Shown: positions 1 through 10,085 of the stretch, in pieces
Layout: each line of letters opens with the position of its first letter
Position numbering within the stretch: position 1 is the stretch's first letter
Assembly: GCA_023362775.1 (NCBI GenBank)
Contig: JALMGJ010000029.1
Location: 3,669,268-3,733,267 of the forward strand
Length of the DNA: 64,000 nucleotides
Direction: 5' to 3'
From: Charina bottae
Taxonomy: Eukaryota; Chordata; Lepidosauria; Squamata; Charinaidae
The notes under the pieces: generated by a model
The model's input: the letters and a program-made list of their open reading frames with translations, nothing else
Told to the model about the DNA's origin: nothing
The model's database searches: none
Program-made: the position numbers and the translations under genes

Positions 1-706
1 GGGGCGGGCCTTCCGTTAGGCATTTTAAAGCCATGTCTGAATGGATGCAGAGGACCATGAGGAAGGAAAGATGACATGCAGGACTGGCTTGGCTGAGACT
101 TTCTTCACAGCAATTGCCATTTAAGCAGGTTGTGACAAGAACTGCTGGGCAATCTGAAGATCTGCGTTTGGGATTTTCTTTTTTTCCCCTTATGTCTTCC
201 CCTTCCCCCCCCCCCAATTTCTCCCCTATTTTGTGGGTGGTATTTGGGGTGTCTCTTATTCATTCTTGATCTAGCCTTAGAGTGTTGGGTGCCTTTTCAG
301 CTGAAGGATGAGGTGAGCCTATGATGACTGCATCAATATTTGAAATTCAACCTCCCCATCTCTTGCAGTGGAGGAATCATTCAGATAAATATTATACTGG
401 GGACCTTGTGATCTATCCAAACTTGGGCTCGGACAAACATGTCAAGATGTTGGCCCCAACCATGCAATCAAAGCCCTGCCCTTTTTTTACATGCAACCTG
501 TGGACCCTCCTCCCACCAGCCATCATCTGCTTGCTTCTCAAACACATTCTGGTCCAGTTGGGTCTTTGGTTGAATTTGGCACCTCAGGATCAGATTGCTC
601 TGATGTGATATGCTCAGCATCATGTGCTGCTCAGTTGGAAGCCTTCAAAATGCCATGAGAATCTGTTTTTTGTTCCTAGAGCTGAGTTATATGAATTTGA
701 GCCAAG

Positions 707-768
707 AAATGAATGAATGAATGAATGAATGAATGAATGAATGAATGAATGAATGAATGAATAAATAA

Positions 769-812
<44 letters not shown>
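707..812. repeat. (AATG)n followed by (CA)n microsatellite
   Basis: About 15 units of AATG grading through AATA into about 19 CA units. The CA part is 4 bp shorter in copy B (38174-38275). Small reading frames here made only of alternating Cys-Val or Ser-Phe-Ile-His are artefacts. Confidence 0.95.
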
Positions 813-818
<6 letters not shown>

Positions 819-967
819 ATAAATTGCTTATGGATATATCTTAAGAAGTTTAGGCAGTCACTTTCAATCTAGTCTATAACCTTGGGATTTCCTGGTAGTC
901 CCCATCCATGTGCTAACCAAATCCAACACTAATAGAAGAGAATATAAGTAGCTCAGGGTTGAACTGC

Positions 968-1004
968 GGAGTCCTTGGTGCTCTCTGAGAGCACCAAGGA
1001 CTCC
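968..1004. repeat. Perfect 18-bp hairpin (SINE/PLE-end-like)
   Basis: Arms 968-985 and 987-1004 are perfect reverse complements with a single-base loop. The arm contains CCTTGGTGCTCTC, which I associate from memory with a dispersed squamate repeat of the Penelope-like class. Copy B has it at 38431-38467. Family assignment is uncertain. Confidence 0.6.
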
Positions 1005-1779
1005 ACAGAATCCAACACTGCCTGGCTTTTGGAGATCAACAAAACTCAGCCAGGAGCTGTTCCTTCCTGTGACTCTTTGAAGAACCTCTTTCACTATCAT
1101 CATTATAACAGCCATTGCATAAAAAGGCAGTGCTATTTGAAGTTAAAACCAAAACTCAAATGTTACATTTCTCTGCACATCTAACCAATTTCCCTCTTGG
1201 CCTGATGCATCTGGCAAGACTCCTAATACTCTAATAAGTTCAGGAAAAAATTATTTGCAACTTGTAAAAAACACTTTTTTGACTCAAATGATGGCATGTC
1301 TGCAGCCAATCTGCTAACTACATTACGTTCAGCAAGAGGGAATTTATTTAGACCAGATTCCGTGGCAGGGCACTAATTATCTCAGTTACAATAGGGAAGT
1401 GTCAGAAGTGAGTAAGGAAGTAATGTGTCTGCATATAGTTCAGCTCATAAATATCCCGTCCTTTGATACCAGAAGTCATAATTCCTGAAGCTTTGTAACA
1501 CAGGCCAGCACCGAGGACAGCTAAGCTCACTTGCTTGCCAAAGTCAAAAGAAAATAATACAATCAGTTCTACCAAGAGCAATCTGGGAGCCATTTCATTG
1601 TATACATGATATGCATGCATACTGTGTGTGTATACTCATAGGATTTCCATAATATATGGGCTAAGCAGTGGAATCTCAGGAGGTCCCCTGCTTGTTTTAG
1701 TTCTTGGTATACATATAGGTCTCATTGTACAAATGTTTCCATAAAAAGTAACAGAAAGGTTAGCATGACTTTATTTTAT

Positions 1780-2310
1780 TTTTTTATTTTTTTATTTTCT
1801 ATCCCGCCTTTATTATTTTTATAAATAACTCAAGGCGGCAAACATACCTAATACTATGGTTGTTGTGGGTTTTCCGAGCTGTGTGGCCGTGTTCTGGCAG
1901 TTTTGGTTCCTAACGTTCTGCCAGTCGCTGTGGCTGGCATCTTCAGATGACAGGAGCACAGCTAGAAGATTCTCTCTGTGCCCAAGTGGAGGGTGTGTGT
2001 TCCTGCTGGTGTTTATAGCTGGTGTTTTTGAGCAGCTATAAACACCAGCAGGAACACACACCCTCCACTTGGGCACAGAGAGAATCTTCTAGCCGTGCTC
2101 CTGTCCTCTGAAGATGCCAGCCACAGCTACTGGTGAAACGTTAGGAACCAAAACTGCCAGAACACGGCCACACAGCCCGGAAAACCCACAACAACCATCG
2201 GATTCCAGCCATGAAAACCTTCGACTAAACATACCTAATACTCCTTCCTCCTCCTATTTTACCCACAACAACAATCCTGTGAGGTGAGTTGGGCTGAGAG
2301 GACTTTCTTG
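1780..2310 (-). repeat. MIR/L2-tail SINE fragment split by a PLE insertion
   Basis: The outer parts (about 1780-1855 and 2227-2310) together read on the minus strand as the GTTGGGCTGAGAG...CCTCACAGG...CCTTGAGTTATTTATAAAAATAATAAAGGCGGG tail type seen at 15920-16262. The tail is interrupted by the palindromic insertion 1856-2226. The direct repeat AAACATACCTAATACT flanks that insertion on both sides. Copy B equivalent is about 39243-39773. Confidence 0.65.
1856..2226. mobile_element. Palindromic Penelope-like element ends (inverted pair)
   Basis: A 371-bp insertion flanked by perfect 16-bp target duplications (1840-1855 and 2227-2242). Left arm (1856-2020) and right arm (2034-2226) are inverted copies of one sequence, separated by a 13-bp spacer. 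The right arm continues further than the left. Each arm carries a motif of the form CTGAAGA, short stem-loop, GAAACGTTAGGAACC, resembling a hammerhead ribozyme core. In the left arm the GAAA segment is mutated. PLEs are reported to carry hammerhead motifs in their terminal repeats; assignment here is from memory of squamate repeats. No reverse transcriptase frame is present. Copy B: 39319-39689. Confidence 0.7.
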
Positions 2311-3884
2311 TTTGTGATGGAAACATGTAAGTTTTTCCTTGAAAAGAAAAGTGGGAGCCAACAAGGCCAGATAGGAGAAGCTCTGATGAAGCGTCTCTGT
2401 GTGGTCATCATCAATGAATATGCTTCAGTTAAAACCTGATGTATTTTAACGTCATTGCGACATTTCCATTAGTGCAGTGAATTAACCGTGGAAGAGCAGC
2501 TGTAATAACTCACACGTTCTATCTATGATGGGATAAAATAAAGCCAAACAAAAGGGAGAGAGAGGAAGATTTCCCTAAAACACACAACACTTTTCTCTCC
2601 ATGTTTTTCTCTTTGGATTTATTGCAAAATTTGGGTTGCTTGCCACATTTATCTGTATTCATTTTGAAAATATATTTTAGGGATTTCCTTAGATTTACCA
2701 GTTGACAAAAGAGATAGTGTTCTTCCCACATTTGTGTGTATTAAATCTATCAAAATATATAATTGTTTACTTAGTGGACCTCCTAAAAAAGCATTACATC
2801 AGGTTCCCTTAACACATATAAATAGAATTTCATAGTTTATTTCTCCCATTGCCCTTGCCAAGTTCGGAGAATGTCAGGCATATGCCTACACTTTAGGTTA
2901 AACAATAAGTCTCAGCACCTGAAGGTTTCTATTATGAACATGGCATGATTAATATGGAGAACATGCAATCTGGACCTGTGCTGTGAACGCAGATTTATTT
3001 CTACAATTTATGCACTACAATATAAACATTTACAAAAATGACTTAAAATTACCCCATCATGATCTTCCAGAGAGGTACAGAGAATTATTTTTTTAAACAA
3101 GATTTTCCAGTTTTGTTAGATTTTCCACATAAGGCAAGATCTAAAGTCTTCAGAGTTGAAACTCCCAGCCAAGTGTCTCCACCTTCCCAAGTAGTTTTGC
3201 ATAAATGTCCTTGGAATCACACATAGCATGTGTGCTAATCTGCCCACCATTTTACAGAGGTAGGAAAATAATATACATGCCCAAAGATACCTGAACAGAA
3301 AAATTATATTCAGATTATACAAGAATGAAATTGAAGATTTCAGCAAAAGTAGAATAGGTGAATCTAACAATGGGAAGATATTTTTTCCAAAGAAGAGAAA
3401 AGTGGAGCTGAATAATAAGTTTTAAATACATCTCATTTTCATAGAATTGCCCCCCTTGGCACAACCTTACAAATTTGGTTAACAGTAGTAATTAAAAGGT
3501 AAGATTGATGTAAGATCAAGGATATCATTTCTATAGCGCAAAGGTAGCTGGGAACTTCCTTCATTAAGTATGTGACTATGTCCCTGTATTTGTTATTTGG
3601 CATAATAAAATAACTGTGAAAATGCTTTTTAAAGAGCACTCTGTTCTTAAAGTTTTCACAATGAAATACCCAAATATATGTATATTTCTTACTGTGAATC
3701 TTGCTTCTCAGTTACAAAAAATCTGAAGTAGCATCCTCATAATCAGATTAACTATTTGCTAACATTTGTGTTGACCTGGTTTAGAATTAGAACATCTTCA
3801 TTTGATAGGGTCCATCTGCTTTATAAATGGAACATCACACTTCTATCACATTCTTTCCAAATTTGGAAAATAGATGGAGCTGCT
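2311..3884. other. Unannotated AT-rich stretch
   Basis: No recognisable repeat, exon or RNA signal. Open frames are under 90 codons and show no domain. Confidence 0.6.
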
Positions 3885-3892
3885 TGCAAATT

Positions 3893-4105
3893 GTGTGTGC
3901 CTTTGAGTCAGCATTGTCTTCTGGTGACTGCCTGGACTAGTCCCTGCAGTTTTCTTGGCAGGGGTTTTAGAAGTGGTTTGCCATTGCCTTCTTCCTAGGG
4001 CTGAGAAAGAGTGACTGGTCACCCAGCTGTGTTCGTGCCTAAGGCAGGACTAGAACTCACAGTCTCCCAGTTTCTAGCCTGGGGCCTGAACTGGCCCTCC
4101 TGCTC
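3893..4105 (-). mobile_element. MIR-type (CORE) tRNA SINE, minus strand
   Basis: On the minus strand it shows a pol III B-box-like GAGTTCTAGTCC, then the conserved CTGGGTGACC core and the CAGCCCTAGGAAG segment. It ends with a segment shared with 12001-12246. Flanked by TGCAAATT at 3885-3892 and 4106-4113, a likely target duplication. Copy B: 41356-41568. Confidence 0.75.
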
Positions 4106-4136
4106 TGCAAATTAGCAACTAGGTATTATGAACCTT

Positions 4137-4466
4137 TAGGGGGCGTGGTGGCTCAGCGGGTAAGACGCCAGGCTTGTCGATCGGAAGATCGCAAGTTAGG
4201 AGGTTCGAATCCCTAGTCCCGCGTGACGGAGTGAGCTCCCGCACTCGCCCCAGCTCTTGCCAACTTAGCAATTCAAAAGCATGCAAATGGAAGTAGATGA
4301 ATAGGTACCACTTTGGTGGGTAGGTAACAGCGTTCCGCGCGCGTCATGCCGGCCACATGACCGTGGAAGTGTCTTCAGACAACGTTGGCTCTTCGGCTAG
4401 ATGAGCACCGGCCCCTAGAGTCGGACACGACTGCACAAATGTGTGGGGGGAACCTTTACCTTTACC
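4137..4466 (+). mobile_element. Sauria SINE, full length
   Basis: A 330-bp tRNA-derived SINE. The pol III A box TGGCTCAGCGGG is at 4149-4160 and the B box GGTTCGAATCC at 4202-4212. The body includes AGCAATTCAAAAGCATGCAA and the 3' region CTAGAGTCGGACACGACTGC, which is the Bov-B-related tail of Sauria SINEs, and it ends in ACCTTT repeats. A perfect 13-bp target duplication TATTATGAACCTT flanks it at 4124-4136 and 4467-4479. This diagnoses a squamate host and implies mobilisation by Bov-B machinery. Copy B: 41600-41929. Confidence 0.9.
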
Positions 4467-4794
4467 TATTATGAACCTTACGAAAGTATAGGTCTTCAGG
4501 CCTGGAATGCTTTCTAGCATGTTCAGAACAGTATCCTTGACCCATAGTTTCAAGGGCTGCAAGTCACCTAGTTCATGTAAGCTACAATGTGGTTTGATTT
4601 GTTTTGTCCCAGGATGATGGGTGATCACTGTAACTTAATATGTGAATCCAGTCTGTATCTCCTAGTGTCTCAAGTACCAGAATGGCAAGATTTCATATAA
4701 GTACTCAAGAACATTGGTAGAGCTCTTCAGGATGCATTTTATGTGCATCCTTGAGCAGGGTTAAAATTAGCTTCCTGGGGTTTCTCAGCAAACT

Positions 4795-5003
4795 GCACTT
4801 GGCTGACCTTATCCAAGCTTGGAAGCTCAGCAGGTCAAGCCTGTTTAGGACTTAAACAGGAGATTACCAGGGACTCCCAAGGCTGTAGGCCTCTCAGAAA
4901 AGACAATGACAAATCACTTCCATATTGCTGCCCAGAAGTTTATGGACATGTCACCAGGTTCTGCATCACCAGGTGCTGCATTTCAGTTGAAGGACACTTT
5001 ACC
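4795..5003 (+). mobile_element. 5S-rRNA-derived SINE
   Basis: The head resembles 5S rRNA in order: GGAAGCTCAGCAGGTCAAGCC, then CTGTTTAGGACTT, AGGAGATTACCAGGGA and GGCTGTAGGC, covering the internal pol III promoter region of 5S. The downstream body (AATGACAAATCACTTCC ... ATGGACATGTCACCAG) is not 5S, so this is a SINE3-type retroposon rather than a 5S gene. It is clearly diverged. Copy B: 42258-42466. Confidence 0.75.
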
Positions 5004-5271
5004 TTCGTTGTCATCTCAAGAAAAAGTTTGAGAAAAAGGAAAGGAAAAAAACTCCCTATTTCCTTCAAGAATTTGAGGGAAGGAGAATTTGAAGGAGAGT
5101 TAGATATGCTCCATTGTGCTCAAATTTCCACTTTCTAAAACTAGCCTTAGTTGACAACTATTTTTTTCAGGTGAAGACAAAGGAAGTTCAGTCACTGCTA
5201 AGTACATTTGTGAGAGAAGTGATAGGACATTTCAAATAGATAACTCTATGCAGCTTTCACTTGCTCTATGC

Positions 5272-6540
5272 CAAGGGTCGGAAATGGCGGCTCGCGAGCC
5301 AGATGAGGCTCTTTGGCCCCTTGAGTGTGGCTCTTCTGCAGCTGAACTCACCCCCCGCCCCTTCCACGCGATTGGCCCCACCCGCAAACCCCGCCCCCTG
5401 GCTCTCGCACTGAGCGAGGCCCGGCGCGGCAGGGAGGCGCTGCTGGCCCGGGACGCGGCGCTGTCAGAGGCGGCGCAGGAGCGGCTGCAGGGGCTGCTGC
5501 GGCTGGAGATGGCGCTGCTCCGTGGCATCCAGGTGCTGGGTGAGGGCGCGGGCCCGGGACGCGAGCGGCAGGGCGGCGCAGGGCGAAGAGCCGCCTGCTC
5601 TCCCCTTGGCCGCCTCCGGTCCAAGCCTGGCTTGGCTCCCCCGGCCGCCGCAGGGCTCGGGTTAGCGGGGGGAGAGGACGCCGAATGGCGGGGTGGGGGG
5701 ATTGATGGGGCGGGAGGGTGCACCTGGAGGGCCTCCCGTGGCCGCTTCCCCAAGGCGGGTTGCAGAGCGCGCGCTGCGCCCACGGGAACGCCTGGTCCCT
5801 CCGCTCCCTCCAGCTCCGCCACCAGCCCCAGCAGCACCGCCCGCCCCATCCTGCCGCCCGGCAAACCTCCGCCGGCTCCGTCCCCCCCGCCGCCACCCGC
5901 CACCACCCTGGCCAGGCCCCCTGCGCTGCCCTGCCGCTCGCGTCCTGGGCCTGTGCCCTCGCCCAGCACCTGGATGCCGCGGAGCAGCGCCATCTCCAGC
6001 CGCAGCAGCCCCTGCAGCCGCTCCTGCGCCACCTCCGACAGCGCCGCGTCCCGGGCCAGCAGCGCCTCCCTGCCGCGCCGGGCCTCGCAGAGACGGGCCT
6101 GAAGGGGCGCAGAGGCCGGAGAAGGAGCCCCTCCGTCTCCCCTTCTCTCCCTGCCTCGCCCGCCCGCAGGGAAGGAGGCGCGGGTCCCGCCCGGTGGAGA
6201 GGGCGCAGCCTTCCGCTCTCCCGCGCCCATCCTGCCGGCCGGAGGGTGGCAGCTCTTTCTCCGCCACTCCCGGTGGGGCGGCCGGGCCAGGTTCGCGGAG
6301 CCGCTGGCTGCGCCCCCTCCCTCCGTGAGCCCTCCGTGAGCCCCCCACCCCCTTCCACGTGATTGGCTCCCACCCACAAACCCCGCCCCCTTCCATGTGA
6401 TTGGCTCCCGCCCGCAAAACCCGCCCCCTTCCACGCGATTGGCTCCCGCCCGCAAACCCCGCCCCCTGGCTCTCGAGCATTTCAAAATGTGCACGAGCAT
6501 GCCAAAATGGCTCCCGGGATAAAAAGTTTGCCGACCCCTG
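5272..6540. mobile_element. Non-autonomous hAT element with captured GC-rich exon-like inverted repeat
   Basis: A 1269-bp insertion with perfect 8-bp target duplications CTCTATGC (5264-5271, 6541-6548) and terminal inverted repeats CAAGGGTCGG / CCGACCCCTG, all typical of hAT transposons. Near each end lie units of a ~38-bp sequence with CCAAT (ATTGG) and GC-box (CCCCGCCCC) motifs, one at the left and three in tandem at the right (about 6350-6465). Inside are two 171-bp inverted arms (5413-5583 and 5918-6088). Each encodes, from left arm plus and right arm minus, the same peptide including ALLARDAALSE and RLEMALLRGIQVL. The core is CpG-rich and open in many frames because stop codons are rare in such sequence. 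There is no transposase. Copy B (42735-44000) has single-base C-run deletions that shift frames. Confidence 0.85.
5918..6100 (-). pseudogene. Putative captured host exon (minus strand)
   Basis: Read on the minus strand, a pyrimidine-rich stretch ending in CCCCTTCAG (AG at 6100-6099) precedes an open segment starting ARLCEARRGREALLARDA. It continues to RGIQVLG, after which the left-arm copy shows a GGTGAGGG donor-like site; here the corresponding bases read GGCGAGGG. The peptide is leucine-, arginine- and alanine-rich and looks helical. I do not recognise the source gene. A captured exon with flanking intron is an inference; the alternative is GC-rich sequence with fortuitous splice-like signals. 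The plus-strand copy at 5413-5583 lacks the acceptor. Confidence 0.4.
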
Positions 6541-6548
6541 CTCTATGC

Positions 6549-8310
6549 CAATTTGCTATTATGTGATTGATCATTTTCATCAAAGAATTCGCTTTTTTGC
6601 AAAAAAGAAAAATTCTATTATGAGATTTGTCCCAGCATAGTCAATTTGTGCCAAAGGTCTGGTAAAACACCAAGACATCTCACTTAAATATTTTCCCATC
6701 AAAACCATTTTCTTCTCTTACTCATGCATTCACTATCATGTTGTGTGGCTGTTCTAGTTGTGCATCCTGTCTCCTACTTACTTCCATACCTGCAATAGCT
6801 ACTCCTGTTACTATAGGGTCAAAATGGCCATCAACATCTTGTTTGGCTCTCTTACCCAAGATGAAAAGGAAAAGGACCTCTCTAATTCTAGAAATCAAGT
6901 TGGACATGTTATGTTGTGCCACAGCTTGTGAAGGATCCTCAGCCATAGGACAAGCTTTTAACCTGGGCAAATCTATTGTGCAACGTAATGAAGAATCCTA
7001 GTAAAATTCATAGCGCTGTGATGCACTCTACTCCTTTGTCTGCCAGGATAACCATGCACATTAGACATCCAGGTGCAGAAAAGATGGAGAAATGGTTTTT
7101 ACTGTGCACAGAACACAAGATAAAGAAGAACAAATGTTGGAGTCAAGAAGTGGTTAAGAATAAGGCTCTAAAATGTATGAGCACATTTGTTATGAGCATT
7201 GGGGTTACAACATTTGACCCTATACCCCACAACCCCCTTTTCTCCACTGGTTCAGTATCTCACTTTATGCAAGGTTTCCAGGGAATGTTGTCCTAGCATA
7301 AAACAATCCCTGGGCAGGCTGAGCAAACCACTATAAAATTGGAAGTATAGAAAGTCTTCCATAGCATCTAAAGAAGGGTTTAGAAGATTATCCATGTGCA
7401 ATAGAGATGCACTTCTCACATTCTGTAAATGCCTATTTTGACTTCTCTTCCCTCTACTCCAGTTTCTCCAGCTCACTTAACTCAAGTTTTTCAGTAACCC
7501 TGTTCTATTTTTTCCCAGCTTACAGAAAGCTTTCTAATGTTCTGAACCTCTGCTTGGCACCAATGAGTATGTATTACTGGTGAATTCAAAGGACTTTAAA
7601 GGTCACTTGACAGGAGCAAACATGCCGAGATTGGTGCTAAAGATACTTGAGCATGAGAGGATTTGGTGACAGAAGAATCAACTACAAAGGATAAAAATAA
7701 TTTTCTTTGGGAGAGTGTTGAATCAAAGAGTGAAAAAGAGTCTTCTTAAGAAATATCTCTGAGAAATCAGTTACGTTTTAATAGATTGTATGATTTAAAT
7801 GGAAACAATACTGAAAATCTGTTCTATGGGTACAAATATTTTCTTTTTAAAAAACCTTAATGAAAGAATCATCTGCACATCATCACTGTAGGAATATGAG
7901 CCCATTATATGGTTTAAATATTCTTAAGATTTTGCAACGACTGTAAGTCTATCTGGGCATCTTAGGCTACGTTTCATTGAAATCAGCAAGATTTACTTCA
8001 GAATAGCCATATAAAAAATTGTTCTGTTGATGTACTTGATAGGTTCAAATTAACCATGGGAGAACTAGGGCGAATCATTATCTCTCAGACTATCCTAAAA
8101 GTCAGATATTGCATAATTTTTCTCATACGTGACTACTGCAGCCTTTTCAAGAAGGTGAAGAACCTTTGGTTAGAGTTGATGATGAACTATCTATATCACT
8201 TCTCAAGATGCTTATATTAGCAAGCATAGTATAGCATACTTTTTATCAGATTGCATAAATCAACACGTCATTATAGGATAAGTTAATAGTAATATACAGT
8301 ATATACAACT
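6549..8310. other. Unannotated stretch
   Basis: No gene recognised. Frames up to 106 codons (for example 6976-7296) have no familiar motif and ordinary composition. Confidence 0.6.
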
Positions 8311-8400
8311 GGATGGATGGATGGATGGATGGATGGATGGATGGATGGACGGACAGATCGACAGATAGATATAGATTGATAGACAATAGACGATAGATAG

Positions 8401-8448
<48 letters not shown>
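8311..8448. repeat. (GGAT)n / (GATA)n / (GA)n compound microsatellite
   Basis: Three consecutive simple repeats with degenerate junctions. The tract is 6 bp shorter in copy B (45771-45902). Hydrophobic Ser-Leu and Ile-His-Pro-Ser reading frames across it are repeat artefacts. Confidence 0.95.
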
Positions 8449-8449
<1 letters not shown>

Positions 8450-9230
8450 CATTATATCTCTTAATGAGGCAAACCACCCACCTCCAAAATTTGCTTGCCT
8501 TCTTCAGTGAGTGAACGTATGAGTCAAGGAGGACAAGGAGCAGCAGTCACGTCTCTCTATTATTATTATTATTATGAGAAGCACCAAGGGTGAGGAAGAT
8601 GTTGGAATATTTATGAAGGATATATTGTTGAGCCATTCTCCTAATTCTCCCCCAAAATTAGACCTGATCTACAGTTCAGCCTGCACTGTAAGGAGCTCTG
8701 AGTATATAAAATACACACTCCTTGAGGGTGTGTTCTTGATGTAGAAGCATAAGTAAAGACCCCCTTGAGATAAGCTTGACGCATAGTGACTAGTTGGATA
8801 TGTCCTTATAGGTTTTTTGGTAACAATATGGATTGGGGGACAGGAAGAAATAGAATCAGCACAGCATAGATCTGCTTTTATGATACCATCTTTTGAAGAC
8901 AACTGGAATGAGATTTTTAAAAATGGGCATAGGAAACATTTGCTACAATGCTAAATGTATGTACTAATGACAGTTCCAACTGGCTGAAATTTGACTCATT
9001 CATTCATGAGCCTGAAATCATTGACAGGTTTTTCATTAAAGTTACACATTTCAATTTAACTTCCCCTGCTAGTTTCTGTCTCCTAAAGATGAGGATGAAT
9101 ATTTGTTTCAGGATTGAATTCAGATGCCAAGTCTGAAGAGTACACACTTATAAATGTTTGTGTCGCATCTGGTATACAGATGCTACGGTGTAGGTCACAT
9201 TTTGTAAAGGCCTGAATAAAGAAAAAAAAA

Positions 9231-9260
9231 GGGAGGGAGGGAGGGAGGGAGGGAGGGAGA
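9231..9260. repeat. (GGGA)n microsatellite
   Basis: Seven to eight GGGA units following a nine-base A run. Copy B at 46685-46713 is essentially the same. Confidence 0.9.
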
Positions 9261-9559
9261 ACCCTCTTAAAAGTAGTAGTAATTCGCTTACCACAGGTTT
9301 GAAAGATTTGTAAAGAAACTTTCCATGATTTTTTTATTTATTAATTTACAGTCCAAGACCAAAGAAACAAACATTAAAATATATACATAACTTAAATGCA
9401 TGAATAAAATATTCCTGAAAGCCAAAAACATCCAAAACTGTGATGAAGGCACCATTCAATTTTTATAAGCTAAAGCTACAGATAGAAATTTCACCACTGC
9501 CCTTGATAAATTTAAAAATTGGTCACTTAAAAGAAAAACAGTGATCTCTTCATCATGAG

Positions 9560-9822
9560 TCTGTAGCTTGAATCATGTCAACTGGATTTCTATTTTCTCT
9601 GTGGAAACGTTTCGCTCCTTATCCAAGGAGCTTCTTCAGTCTGAGCAAAGTTGGTAAGGGAATCCTAAATACATAGGATTCCCTTACCAACTTTGCTCAG
9701 ACTGAAGAAGCTCCTTGGATAAGGAGCGAAACGTTTCCACAGAGAAAATAGAAATCCAGTTGACATGATTCAAGCTACAGACAATTCCACCTGGATGACT
9801 GAGAACCTTCATAGACATATCA
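9560..9822. mobile_element. Palindromic Penelope-like element end with 107-bp perfect arms
   Basis: Arms 9560-9666 and 9675-9781 are perfect reverse complements by eye, separated by 8 bp; the right side continues to 9822. The unit is flanked by the 10-bp direct repeat TCATCATGAG (9550-9559, 9823-9832). Each arm contains CTGAAGA, a 7-bp stem GCTCCTT/AAGGAGC with loop GGAT, then GAAACG, a hammerhead-like arrangement with one extra base before the stem. The right end (ACCTGGATGACTGAGAACC) matches my recollection of a widespread vertebrate PLE terminal sequence. Copy B: 47014-47276. Confidence 0.7.
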
Positions 9823-9939
9823 TCATCATGAGGGAGATAAAAATTTCTGATAACTGGAGTTATGAGTTCTGATCACCATTGTATATATAGTGGATACTTT
9901 AATAAAACATGAGCTACAGACCTGTATTTGAAAATATTT

Positions 9940-10075
9940 GTTTTATTTATTTTATTTATTTATTAAATTATTATTAATTTATTAATTTGTATTATTAATA
10001 TTATTATTAATTATTATTAATATTATTAATTTGTATTACCGCCCATCTCCCCCAACCGTGGAACTCTGGGCAGTT
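9940..10075 (-). repeat. CR1/L2-type LINE 3' tail with AT-rich arrays
   Basis: ATTACCGCCCATCTCCC...GGAACTCTGGGCAG is the reverse complement of the (G/C)CCCAGAGTTCC...GATGGGCGG 3' end common to CR1/L2-type LINEs in reptiles. It is preceded by TTTA/TTATTAA arrays representing its A-rich tail. It directly abuts the Bov-B fragment, which appears inserted into it. Copy B: 47394-47529. Confidence 0.6.
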
Positions 10076-10085
10076 TTGTTGTTCT

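Noticed and set aside
4137..4240. tRNA gene suggested by A and B boxes
   Set aside because: The boxes belong to the head of a Sauria SINE; there is no proper acceptor pairing and the sequence runs into the SINE body. The same holds for 33220-33310.
4800..4900. 5S rRNA gene
   Set aside because: Too diverged, truncated at the 5' end and fused to a SINE body.
5232..6500. A 422-codon open frame and several others of 200-400 codons in the GC-rich region
   Set aside because: Almost all frames on both strands are open because CpG-rich sequence has few stops. Copy B has 1- and 2-base deletions that change which frame is open, and the region lies within a hAT element. Only the short exon-like segment shared by both arms is worth following.
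8311..8448. Regular direct repeats resembling a CRISPR array
   Set aside because: Simple tetranucleotide repeats without spacers, in a vertebrate genome.
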